In this document: piece after piece, positions 1 through 7,683 of the stretch | Layout: every line of letters starts with the position of its first letter | How positions within the stretch are numbered: the first letter of the stretch is position 1 | DNA from: Phoronis ovalis | Lineage: Eukaryota > Phoronida > Phoronidae | NCBI GenBank assembly: GCA_028565635.1 | Contig: JAOXYB010052613.1 | Span: 1 to 11,502 of the forward strand | Reading direction: 5' to 3' | DNA length: 11,502 bases | Translations under genes and position numbers: made by a program | Notes under the pieces: model-generated | Told to the model about the DNA's origin: nothing | The model's input: only the letters and a program-made list of their open reading frames with translations | The model's database searches: none

Positions 1-834
1 CGTAATAACAGCTTCAGTTTTTATCCGATCAGCTTCATATTTGGTACAGAGTAAGTACAGGTAACAGTACAAGCTAAGTGTAATTTTGGCCCAGATTACT
101 TCCGACTGGCAGCCATGTTTGTTCCCTAAAGGGCACGTAACGTTGCGTCTATAGCCGCGAAGACGAAGCTCTGCCTGGATGATTCAAAGGTGGTTCTAGG
201 ATGGCTATAGGTTGATTATGTATAATATTGACTCGATTACTTGCAACTGATGCCCATATTTGTTCCTGAGAGGGCATGTCACGTTACGTTTATAGCCGCA
301 AGGAAAAAACTTAAAAATTGATCCTTTTTATGACAGAAACCCGTAAAAATGGGTAAATTTTTGAGATTAAAAGCATTAAAAATGGGTGTATATTTTGAGT
401 TTGGGCTGCACATCCATCCTCATCTAAAAATATGGTCAGTACTCCGCAGTGGTAACGCATCGCACAGCACATTCAGTCACTTTGAATAAGAGTACCCCAC
501 CAAAACAGTCATAAACCAGGTTATAATGCATGATGTTCTAATGTAAAAATCCAATAATGTTAAAAAAATATAATCATACACATTGGATGGGCATTAGACA
601 TGACAAATGTCTTGTTTTTCTGTCAGTGTGAAAATCAATTAATGGCATTAACCTTACAAATTAAATAGGCACACATTCTTGTTGAAGTATACGATAATTT
701 GTACAAATGTAATTGGTCCATACAGAAAGTTTTGGTGTCCATCTGTGTGTTTTACATTTTATAATTGTTTACATAAAATTATGCTGTTTGTTTCATCTTG
801 TTTAGATATTTTAACACACCTCTTTTGTTTTCAG
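1..834 (+). other. Part of an ERp44 intron, with repeats
   Basis: No exon is recognised here. In particular there is no sequence for the ERp44 active-site region (FYADWCRFS in human), so this is the 3' part of the intron before exon A. It contains the two-unit repeat described separately (about 13-303) and AT-rich sequence from 310 on. It ends in a T-rich tract and TTTTCAG. A short open frame on the minus strand at 779-997 is a shadow of exon A. Confidence 0.75.
13..303 (+). repeat. Dispersed repeat copy 1, containing two 69-base units
   Basis: Two 69-base units, 94-162 and 235-303, align without gaps at roughly three quarters identity. Both begin GATTACTT, contain TTTGTTCC then AGGGCA, and end in TATAGCCGC plus a purine run. 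The stretch from about 13 (TTTTTATCCGATCAGCTTCA) aligns with the start of the intron 4 element at about 3197, which shares GATCAGCTTCATA and CATGTTTGTT. The similarity shows a dispersed family. No coding capacity or transposase is seen, and the left end may lie outside the window. Confidence 0.65.
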
Positions 835-1019
835 GTTCTTTAGCACAACGGTTCCATATATCAAAGTATCCCACATTAAAACTATTTCGAGGTGGTGAAA
901 TGGTAAAAAGAGAATACAGAGGACAAAGATCAGTAGAAGCAATCTCGGCGTACATCAGAGACCAATTAAAAGATACCATTGTTGAACATAGCAACATGGA
1001 GGAGATAGATAGTCTGGAG
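835..1019 (+). CDS. ERP44: ERp44 exon A: second half of the a (thioredoxin) domain
   Basis: The acceptor is TTTTCAG ending at 834. The first two bases (GT) complete a codon begun in an unseen upstream exon, probably Ser as in human ERp44. The exon encodes SLAQRF, then ISKYPTLKLFR with the cis-Pro loop of the thioredoxin fold, then KREYRGQRSVEAI and the final helix. It ends in phase 0 at Glu (1017-1019). The donor GAG|GTTTGC is non-consensus, but joining to 1725 restores the ERp44 alignment without gap. The open frame reaching back to an ATG at 798 is intronic. Reading through the donor hits a stop at 1059-1061. Confidence 0.95.
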
Positions 1020-4000
1020 GTTTGCTCAATTTTTATTTCTCACTGTAGTAAAAGTTGGTAATTATTAGCTTTGAAACTGTTACAGTATATAAGTCTTACA
1101 GAAGTAAGAATCAACATACCACTTCATTTGCACTTGAATTCATTTTAGCTAATTTCCAAAGAACAAACTGTTACTTTGCTTTGGTCTTCCTAATAATCTT
1201 CATATGACATTACCATACTTCAGCAGAGCGATTATTAAAAATGTTTTTATGGGGGGGCCTTATTATTAGAGGGATTTCAGCCTAGGCGATTATTAAAAAA
1301 ATTACTTTTAGAGGGGGCGATTGTTAACTTCTTTACTCCTGGCATGTCAAGATCAGTGAGTTTGTTTTCTGTTAAATCATGGATTATACATGTATTTCCT
1401 TAAAGCACATCATCCAAAACGCGCTAATAAACTACACATAATAATGAATTAAAATGTGAGTATCTCGCATTAATGCAGATGGGTTTTCAATTCAAATTCC
1501 TCCCCGGGCAATTATTAGGGAGGGCAATTATTGATTTACTTTAGTCACCAAATGGGTTGGTAGTTGGACACTGTACTACTGTTGCTTATTAGAACCGAGC
1601 GATTGTAAGAGGAAATAGCTACATATCAAAAGAACAAGTATAGTGAAAGGACTACGATTGATATTTATACAAATAAAGAATGCAAAACTGCTGTGCGATT
1701 AATTGAATGAGTGTCTGTTTGTAGGATAATAACAGAAATGTCGTTGGTTATTTCGCTGACAAGGCATCAGTCAATTATAAAAACTTTGCACATATTGCTA
1801 GCCGACTAAGAGATGATTGCTCATTTCATGTTGCTATGGGGTAAGCTGTTTATACACTCTTGTAAAAAAAGTATCAGTTTCCCTAAATAAATGTTAGAGA
1901 AGTTATCATAACAGTCTTAAATTGTACTATTGGCTTGGAAGCCTGAATTGTATGTATGTTATATTTTTGAAACCGTTTCAAAACTGATTCAAAGAATAGC
2001 ACATGTATAACTGTTTTAGGCCACACAAAAAGATAAGTTGTTTATTGGGAAAAAGCCGTTAAAACTGGCTCTTTTATAGTATTAAAAGAATAAAGAAAAA
2101 TAATAACATTGTTTTGAAGTGATTCTTCCAGGTAAACATGTTTTTAAAAAAAAAATGAAAATGCCAGAATTTGAAGCAGTTGCAATCCGTTAAGCGAGGT
2201 ATCTTTTTGGTATGGCCTTAGCACGAACTTGCATTCCTTTTGTTAATACCTTAATTTTTTAAGTGCCTCGAGTAACATTGCTATTTTCAAAGGTGGCAAC
2301 CAAAAAATCAGTAGAGTAGGAAACAACCTCAGCATTTTTTGTTTTAGTGATGTGTCTGCACAAGAAAGGACTTCTGGAGATACAATTATGTTCAGGCCTC
2401 CAAATGTAAGTGTTGGTAGAATAGCTATTAGTAAACAGTATTTTAATCTTTATTCTTAATAATTAGTTACTGCAAAATATGTCTGCATGTTTGGACAATT
2501 CATTGTCTTTCACAATGTACCACAGTGCCACCTGCTGCTATTCTTTCTATTATATAGAAATGGGCTTTAACGATGATTTTGTGAAATTCGAACAATAAGT
2601 TTTTGAGATTTATTCGAGTCTGAAGTAATTATCCTTTGGGGGACACTTGTCTTTTTGTTTTGTTTTATTAGGGATGCACTTAATGTAAAACTACTTGAAC
2701 TTGTGGTAGATACTGACTTAGTTGACAGTATATATCAACTACCTGCAGGTGTCTCGCACTAATGACTACACTGTGATCTAATGTTTACATTCAATATAGT
2801 TGAATGCTAATAAAGTGAATGAAATGTTGTTGCTCATTTCTGAATTGTAGACGAAACATGAAGATGTGGTTTATATGGGACAAGCTACACAGTATGATGC
2901 CTTATCATTGTGGATGAATGATAAATGTGTTCCACTTGTTAGGGAAATTACATTTGAAAATGCTGAGGTGAGTTAATGGTATGAACACAGTTCATAGTTG
3001 AAAAAAAAAAGGTGTGGACCGCTGGAGCCAGTTAGAAAAGTTACGTCTGCTGAGCTGTTAGTATCATGTTATCATTGGTGGTAATATTGGCAAATTTTTG
3101 CATAGTTACGTAAAGAAATTAATACTCATATAGACACCAGATTACTGCAAATTTATACATCAGTGATTTGTGGCTATGCTATGCCCATCTCACTCAATTT
3201 TTGTCAGATCAGCTTCATAGTAGGTATAATGTAAATATAGTCAAGGATGGGGCAAGTTTGTTTTGACCAGGATCACTTCCAAATTTGCCGACAGGTGGTC
3301 ATGTTTGTTTCTGAAATAAAGTGTTTTTGTTCATCTCTTTAAGTTATCCATAAATATTATACGTTAACAATATTAATAAACGGGTCACTTCCAATGTGGA
3401 CAACTAGTGCCCATGTTTGTTCCCAAGATAATCTGTGAGATGGGCATGTGTCTGCAGTACAGACCACTTGTTACTGATGTTCTGTTGCAGAGATTAAGAA
3501 GAAAGTTTTTATTTGTAGGGCTTAACAGAAGAAGGCTTACCATTCTTAATATTATTCCACAATCTGGAAGATACTGAATCACCAAAAATATATGAAAGAG
3601 AAGTAGCAAAACAACTTATAGGGGAAAGAAGTAAGAAGTTTGTAACAGTCTTCTCAAAATTATTGAAAACCTATGGGAATAAATAAATTGTAATTGATTA
3701 TAATAGTACTTCTCTAAGAAAGTAACTCCATGTTATGTCCACATTGCATTCTAATTGTAGGGCATAATGCACAATTTAACTGCAGAACCTGAAAATAATT
3801 GTATTATAGCTCATGTTAGCAAGCACTTGATTTAGTATTAAAGCTGGAATTGTTTTTGTTTTTTTTAATAAATAAGCTCAGGATTTTGTTTGTGCACCTT
3901 TTTCTAGTAAGGTAATGCAACTACAAGCAAATGTGAAGAAAATTCTTTGACCTGAAAACTTTTCATATTTCATTTCTTTACAGATAATGTAAACTTTTTA

Positions 4001-5115
4001 AGAGCCGATGGTTTGAAATTCTCTCACCCACTACATCATTTAGGCAAGCATACAAATGATCTACCAGTGTTGGCAATTGACAGCTTTAGACATATGTATC
4101 TATTTCCCCATGATATTAAGACAGGACTACAGTAAGTTGTACAAGAGATTGATCATAGTTGCAGGAGACTGCTATGTCCATCGTATGTTGATCTTACCAT
4201 TTTTGATCTGCTTTTTTGCAGCAATTTATAACAAAAAGAAATCTAAATGTTTACTGTTTTCATAAGAAAGTGGGCTACTTTCTGTGTAATTACAAGAAAT
4301 TGGATTCCTGCTCTCTTGAAAATTATTTTATTAGAAATTAATGTTACATATGACTTGTATTTGCTACTGGGTAAAATCCAGATGTTTTTGCTTTTAAAAA
4401 TGCTTGGGAAACACTAACAGTGACTATATTTTAGACAACCAGGGCTACTAAAACAGTTTATAGCTGATCTGCATAGTGGTCAACTTCACAGAGAATTCCA
4501 TGAAGGCCCTAAACCAACAGCACCCACACCACCACCACAGCAACAGGGAGGCCAGCAGGTGTGTATAGCCAAAAATGTGCAGATTTTATTCCTAGGTATA
4601 TTGTATCAAAACCCACATAGGCTATGAATTAACAGCAACAGGTAAATCACAGGACTGAGGACAAGAAAAATGATATTAAATAGGGTGGGTTGATTTTGCC
4701 TAAAATGCCAATTTTAATTTCAGTGGAGATGAAATCAGTGCTAAGATGAATTTAGTAATGGTTCTTTGGTGATTTCTCAAAATTGAATTTTCGGTGAAAA
4801 AATGCTATTTCCAAGAAATCATCATAGCGCCCATAGTTAAATTTATCTTGGCACTGATTTTATAGTTGGAGCATTTGATATCAACCAAAAAGGAAATACT
4901 TAACTCTCTGAATCCATTGCCTTTTGATGTTGTTACAGTGTTACTGACTTGTTTTTCATGTTTTTTTGAAGGAGCACACACAAGAGCATGTACCTAAGAC
5001 TGTGGAACAAAAAGAGATTCAGGAAGAACCAGTACGCACAGATCCTCCCGAATCAACTTTTAAAAAGCTTGCACCATCACGGAATAGATATACGTTACTA
5101 AAAGACGAGTTATAA
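835..5115 (+). CDS. ERP44: ERp44 (thioredoxin-domain protein 4), 3' eight coding exons, 5' partial
   Basis: The CDS is join(835..1019,1725..1840,2348..2405,2851..2967,3519..3630,3984..4131,4435..4558,4972..5115). All junctions are GT-AG and the joined frame stays open for about 334 residues to TAA at 5113. The product aligns from about residue 96 of the 406-residue human ERp44 to its end, nearly without gaps until the tail (comparison from memory). ERp44 is a PDI-family protein of the ER, ERGIC and cis-Golgi. It binds client cysteines through a CRFS active site, retrieves Ero1 and unassembled IgM or adiponectin, and returns to the ER through KDEL receptors. Visible landmarks are the cis-proline of the a domain (KYPT), the b domain (exons 2-4), the b' domain (exons 5-7) with SFRH and LHREFH, and the terminal KDEL. 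The active site and signal peptide are outside the window. Oddities are loss of both b' disulfide cysteines and a long Pro/Gln/Glu-rich tail. The identification is firm; the orthologue versus paralogue question is inferred. Confidence 0.96.
1228..1613 (+). repeat. Degenerate interspersed GGGCGATTATTA repeat in intron
   Basis: Variants of GGGCGATTATTA recur about seven times in this 705-base intron: near 1228, 1285, 1314, 1506, 1521 and 1597, with a related TTATTAGAGGG near 1261. Several are followed by A-runs or by AGAGGG. The G-rich units stand out in an AT-rich intron. Spacing is irregular, so this looks like a decayed tandem or repeat-derived patch rather than a clean microsatellite. Confidence 0.5.
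1725..1840 (+). CDS. ERP44: ERp44 exon B: start of the b domain
   Basis: The acceptor is TTTGTAG ending at 1724 and the donor is GGG|GTAAGC at 1841. The exon encodes RNVVGYFAD, SVNYKNFAHIASRLRDDC and SFHVAMG, matching the RNIIGYF and HDDCAF region of the ERp44 b domain. The Cys in RDDC corresponds to human Cys189 (mature Cys160), one half of the b-domain disulfide. The exon starts in phase 0 and leaves two bases (GG) of a Gly codon. The preceding intron is 705 bases. Confidence 0.96.
2348..2405 (+). CDS. ERP44: ERp44 exon C: b domain, central strand region
   Basis: This is a small exon of 58 bases. The acceptor is GTTTTAG ending at 2347 and the donor is AAT|GTAAGT. The first base completes Gly, followed by DVSAQERTSGDTIMFRPPN, which matches the human stretch GDVSKPERYSGDNIIYKPPG at the same length. 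It ends in phase 0. It is too short to be found without its neighbours. Confidence 0.95.
2851..2967 (+). CDS. ERP44: ERp44 exon D: end of b domain, start of b'
   Basis: This exon is 117 bases, exactly 39 codons, in phase 0 at both ends. The acceptor is GAATTGTAG and the donor is GAG|GTGAGT. It encodes DVVYMGQATQYDALSLWM followed by NDKCVPLVREITFENAE. DKCVPLVREITFEN is almost invariant in ERp44. Its Cys corresponds to human Cys241 (mature Cys212), partner of the Cys in exon B, so the b-domain disulfide is kept. Confidence 0.97.
3181..3447. mobile_element. MITE-like element, copy 2 of dispersed repeat, in ERp44 intron 4
   Basis: A 267-base segment starts with ATGCCCATCTCAC (3181-3193) and ends with its exact reverse complement (3435-3447), giving 13-base perfect terminal inverted repeats. 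Inside, GATCAGCTTCATA, GATCACTTCC and (C)CATGTTTGTT, the last present twice (about 3300 and 3412), match the repeat at 13-303. There is no open frame. No target-site duplication is obvious just outside the inverted repeats. A non-autonomous DNA transposon remnant is the simplest reading; an internal palindrome of a larger repeat is the alternative. Confidence 0.5.
3519..3630 (+). CDS. ERP44: ERp44 exon E: b' domain, first part
   Basis: The acceptor is TTTGTAG ending at 3518 and the donor is AAGAA|GTAAGA at 3631. The exon encodes GLTEEGLPFLILFHNLEDTE and then YEREVAKQLIGER, leaving one base (A) for the next codon. TEEGLPFLILFH is the conserved first strand of the b' thioredoxin-like fold in ERp44. 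The intron upstream contains the inverted-repeat-bounded element at 3181-3447. Confidence 0.96.
3984..4131 (+). CDS. ERP44: ERp44 exon F: b' domain core, disulfide cysteines missing
   Basis: The acceptor is TTTACAG ending at 3983 and the donor is ACA|GTAAGT at 4132. The first two bases complete Asn, then come VNFLRADGLKFSHPLHHLGK, HTNDLPVLAIDSFRHMYLF and PHDIKTGL. In human ERp44 the aligned positions of Gly 4010-4012 and Leu 4061-4063 are Cys301 and Cys318 (mature 272 and 289), which form the b' disulfide. Both are replaced here. The His of SFRH (4091-4093), mature His299 in human and reported as pH/zinc sensing, is kept. Two bases (CA) carry into the next exon. Confidence 0.96.
4435..4558 (+). 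CDS. ERP44: ERp44 exon G: end of b' and Pro/Gln-rich linker
   Basis: The acceptor is ATTTTAG ending at 4434 and the donor is CAG|GTGTGT. The exon completes Gln, then encodes QPGLLKQFIADLHSGQLHRE, then FHEGP and a low-complexity run, PTAPTPPPQQQGGQQ. The core aligns with human LKQFVFDLHSGKLHREFHHG. His of LHRE (4487-4489) and His of FHEG (4499-4501) correspond to mature His328 and His332. The following His333 of human is Glu here (4502-4504). The Pro/Gln run replaces a shorter human linker. The exon ends in phase 0. Confidence 0.95.
4972..5115 (+). CDS. ERP44: ERp44 exon H: C-terminal tail with KDEL retrieval signal
   Basis: The acceptor is TTTTTTTGAAG ending at 4971. The exon encodes 47 residues and TAA: an acidic/Gln segment (EHTQEHVPKTVEQKEIQEEP), then DPPESTFKKLAPS, then RNRYTLLKDEL. 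PPES.F.KLAPS...RYTLL is the conserved ERp44 C-tail that gates the client-binding surface in the human structure. The last four residues are KDEL, the classic ER-retrieval signal; mammalian ERp44 ends in RDEL. The sequence up to the KDEL fixes both the gene identity and the stop. Confidence 0.97.
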   Translation, partial: EHTQEHVPKTVEQKEIQEEPVRTDPPESTFKKLAPSRNRYTLLKDEL

Positions 5116-5270
5116 CATAGAGTAATGTGTAGATTTTAGAAAATGTAACAAAGCTGTGCTCAGTTTTTTGCTGCCTATGTAATAGCGAAGCTATTTAGTT
5201 ATGCTGATGTGACATCGGTGTACACACTTTTTTCTGTACAAATAAATACAAAGTTTTAGTTGGAACTAAT
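5116..5270 (+). other. ERP44: ERp44 proximal 3' UTR
   Basis: This is the noncoding stretch between the TAA and the first good polyadenylation signal (5241). It has no open frame or notable structure. Cleavage would be expected roughly 10-30 bases after the signal, so the end given is approximate. Longer isoforms could use AATAAA at 6136, 6159, 6739 or 7745. Confidence 0.6.
5241..5246 (+). terminator. AATAAA polyadenylation signal, proximal
   Basis: A canonical AATAAA within TACAAATAAATACA lies 126 bases after the ERp44 stop, followed by the T/G-containing stretch TTTTAGTTGG. It is the first canonical signal downstream of the stop and the best candidate 3' end. Confidence 0.6.
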
Positions 5271-6135
5271 ATCAGTGGCTATAGAAAGTTAAAATTTTGT
5301 AAATTTGAATATTGAACCAATAGGTAAGCAGTACTATTTAGATTTGCATTTGTGACCTATATTTTTTGAGGAATTAGGCAAACACGAAATTTTTGTTCAA
5401 GAACCATATTTTTTTTAGTGGTAGTAAAGTGTTTGTTTTTTGTGGATTCTTGTAAAGAAAGTTGTTATTTTTAAGGTATAAAAAGTTTATAAAGTGACCC
5501 GTTTTTTGACATATATATTTATATATGTTTAAAATCTTATGAGATGTGAAAGTTTAAAAGTTCCTAAATTAGTATATGAATTTGTTTGTATTTGATTAAA
5601 GTTTCATTCAGTTCTTTTTGGTTTCACCTACATTATGAAATTAAAGACAGGTGAGGGAGTGTAATCCTGGTCTTTGCAATCAGGCTGTTATATTGTTTAC
5701 GTTGATGTTTTTTCTAGTTTTGTTAGTGATTTATATTAGCTGTATCCTCATTCAAAGGATTTTACAAAGTTTTTAGTTGGCTCATACAATAAGTATTGCA
5801 TCAGTCAAATAGTTTTCATTACGAAACCCTTATAGTCTGTGAGCCAACAAAATTGTTTGTAAGCTGCATTTTATAATATAGTAGGATTGTTTCGTGGGGA
5901 TTTAGACTATACAACTTAGCTTATATTCAAGGACTGGCCTTTATTTTGGATACATGGTATTCTAAGTGATGTGATTATACAAGAGAGGGAAAGGTATTCT
6001 TCTTTGTGTATAAAAATTACTTTCAACTGTTGGGCAGTTATGTTCGAGTTTATACAGTATTTTAAATTTTGAGCTGCTCTTCAAGGGAGGGCTTATATTT
6101 AGATAAATAAGGAAGTTTTAAGTTGAGATTCTGTT

Positions 6136-6164
6136 AATAAAGAGAAAGCTTGTATTTCAATAAA
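6136..6164 (+). terminator. Paired AATAAA signals, possible distal ERp44 polyadenylation
   Basis: Two AATAAA hexamers (6136-6141 and 6159-6164) lie 23 bases apart, about 1 kb past the ERp44 stop. Further hexamers occur at 6739-6744 and 7745-7750. In AT-rich sequence single hexamers are expected by chance, so this pair is only a candidate distal site. Confidence 0.25.
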
Positions 6165-6465
6165 TGTTAATTAATGTAAGTATTTAGGTGCTGATTTACA
6201 ATTCCGGCAGCTTATTTTGATGATTTTCATCCTAACCTTGTTTTTGGTTATGTACTGGTTTATGTGAGTGGATGTTTTCCAAGGGAACATATAACTTGCA
6301 TGTTTCACTTAAGTTTAAGAATATTATAATTCACTTCAAATTCTGGTTGGGAGTAATCATTAACAAACTGATCAACAAAAAAAAAAATAGAACTCGCGTG
6401 AACTTGTATAAATGTGTTGCTGTGTGCTTATAGTCTTCATATTTTGTTTCAGTGAGTTAGCTTGT

Positions 6466-6492
6466 ATTGTTTCAATTATAATTGGAAACAAT
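6466..6492. repeat. 27-base near-perfect palindrome
   Basis: ATTGTTTC (6466-6473) pairs exactly with GAAACAAT (6485-6492). The 11 bases between contain the palindrome AATTATAATT, so almost the whole stretch self-pairs with one extra G. Function is unknown; it could be a hairpin in a long 3' UTR or a chance AT-rich palindrome. Confidence 0.6.
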
Positions 6493-7576
6493 CCCCAGCT
6501 GACAGTGTAACAATATGCTATTATTTGATGATATGCTTATATTTATATTGTATCAATTCAGCCATATATTGTACCTATTAATCCTAGCAATTATCAATGT
6601 TTGCATACAGTTTACCATACAACTTCAAAAAATAGTTCTACAACTGTAATGTTTAGCATTTACATTAATAAGTAAGATGATTTTATAAGTCACTCAAGGT
6701 TTTGTGGAATTGTACTTATTAGTATTAACATCAATCAAAATAAAAGACCTAAACCACCAAGGTATTTATTAAGAGTTATACTTTACTACTTACTGTTCAC
6801 ACATATAGGAAGTTTACTGATCTCATTTTATTGTTTGGCTTCTAGTAATCTATGGCTACACGTAGTTCCTTCATTGAGATCCTTGTTGCTAGTTATTCAA
6901 GTTGATGTGCCTGCAGTGCGGGTCTTGTGAACTGTAATCTTAAATTGTATACTTTCTAAATATTTTGCACAAGTGAAGATTGCCATAGATAAAATTAATA
7001 GTAAAGTCATTGGTGATCAGCAGTATGGAGATCTGTAGAATAGTAGCTTTGATATATTAGTCAAAAAGAAATTAATGTAATTTATTTTATTATACTACAG
7101 TGTAAAGTTTGGCACTATTGAATGCCGATAGATGGCATGTGTACTCCTAGCTTAAATGCAATACAAGTTTCTACTTTGTTATTCACATGTCATTCTTGTT
7201 ATTCTGTCATGTTCATTAATCATTTCTGGCTTGGTTATTTTTTTTGGTATTTGTCTATTACAAAATGCAAGTATATAAATTATGTTACAGTAGAGTTTAA
7301 AAAATCCTAGGCTTTAGTGTTATATTACGGGAAGTTGAGAACAATTACTTTTTTTGCAATTACCTTGAGCTGCACAAACAGCATGCAAGCGTTTGGGACG
7401 TTTTAGAAACTTGTTTTCACCACTGTGTAATAGGCTTAATGTACAAAAATTGTGAATGATCAAATTCCTTTCTGAACCCATTCTCCTGGCACTGTATAGA
7501 TTGTACACAAGGGTTCAACATTTCATTTTGTTCATTATCAAATAGCTTTAATGGAAAGGTGTAATTTATATAGTAC

Positions 7577-7683
7577 TGTAAATTCAGTGTTTGGCATCAC
7601 TGCAAATGTCATATATTTGTCTTTGTATCTGTAGGTTTGCAGGACTCCTGTTAAAGTTTGTGATGCCAAAGACAGTATTTACA
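7577..7683. repeat. 107-base imperfect foldback with 24-base arms
   Basis: The left arm 7577-7600 and the reverse complement of the right arm 7660-7683 agree at 21 of 24 positions. Seven bases (TGTAAAT) match at the outer end, then five bases with three mismatches interrupting, then an exact 11-base block TTTGGCATCAC / GTGATGCCAAA. The 59-base loop holds a second nested pairing, TGCAAA (7601-7606) with TTTGCA (7636-7641). This could be a small foldback transposon remnant or the hairpin of a noncoding RNA. The large loop is not typical of a canonical miRNA precursor. Confidence 0.6.

Larger units (their letters stand above)
5271..7576. other. Noncoding AT-rich stretch after ERp44
   Basis: No coding sequence could be supported on either strand, and the few short open frames do not look like protein. 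It may be partly extended ERp44 3' UTR. Notable items are the palindrome ACATATATA-TT-TATATATGT at 5509-5528, the near-palindrome at 6466-6492, and scattered AATAAA hexamers. The minus-strand gene ends far to the right. Confidence 0.6.

Noticed and set aside
798-1061. An 87-codon plus-strand open frame starting with ATG at 798 as a complete small gene
   Set aside because: Only 835-1019 is coding. The part before 835 is intron ending in TTTTCAG and the part after 1019 is intron read-through; the middle is an ERp44 exon.
4056-4265. A 69-codon plus-strand open frame overlapping ERp44 exon F
   Set aside because: It is in a different frame from the ERp44 exon and runs into the intron; a shadow.
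5509-5528. Palindrome ACATATATA-TT-TATATATGT as a regulatory hairpin
   Set aside because: Pure TA alternation is common in AT-rich noncoding DNA and needs no function.
7122-7508. Two short open frames of 62 codons, one on each strand
   Set aside because: The translated sequences have low-complexity, intron-like composition without domain, splice or homology support.
7577-7683. Calling the foldback a known microRNA because its arm begins UUUGGCA like the miR-96/182 group
   Set aside because: The bases after the first seven do not follow those miRNAs, and the 59-base loop is too large for a canonical precursor. It is kept only as an unexplained foldback.
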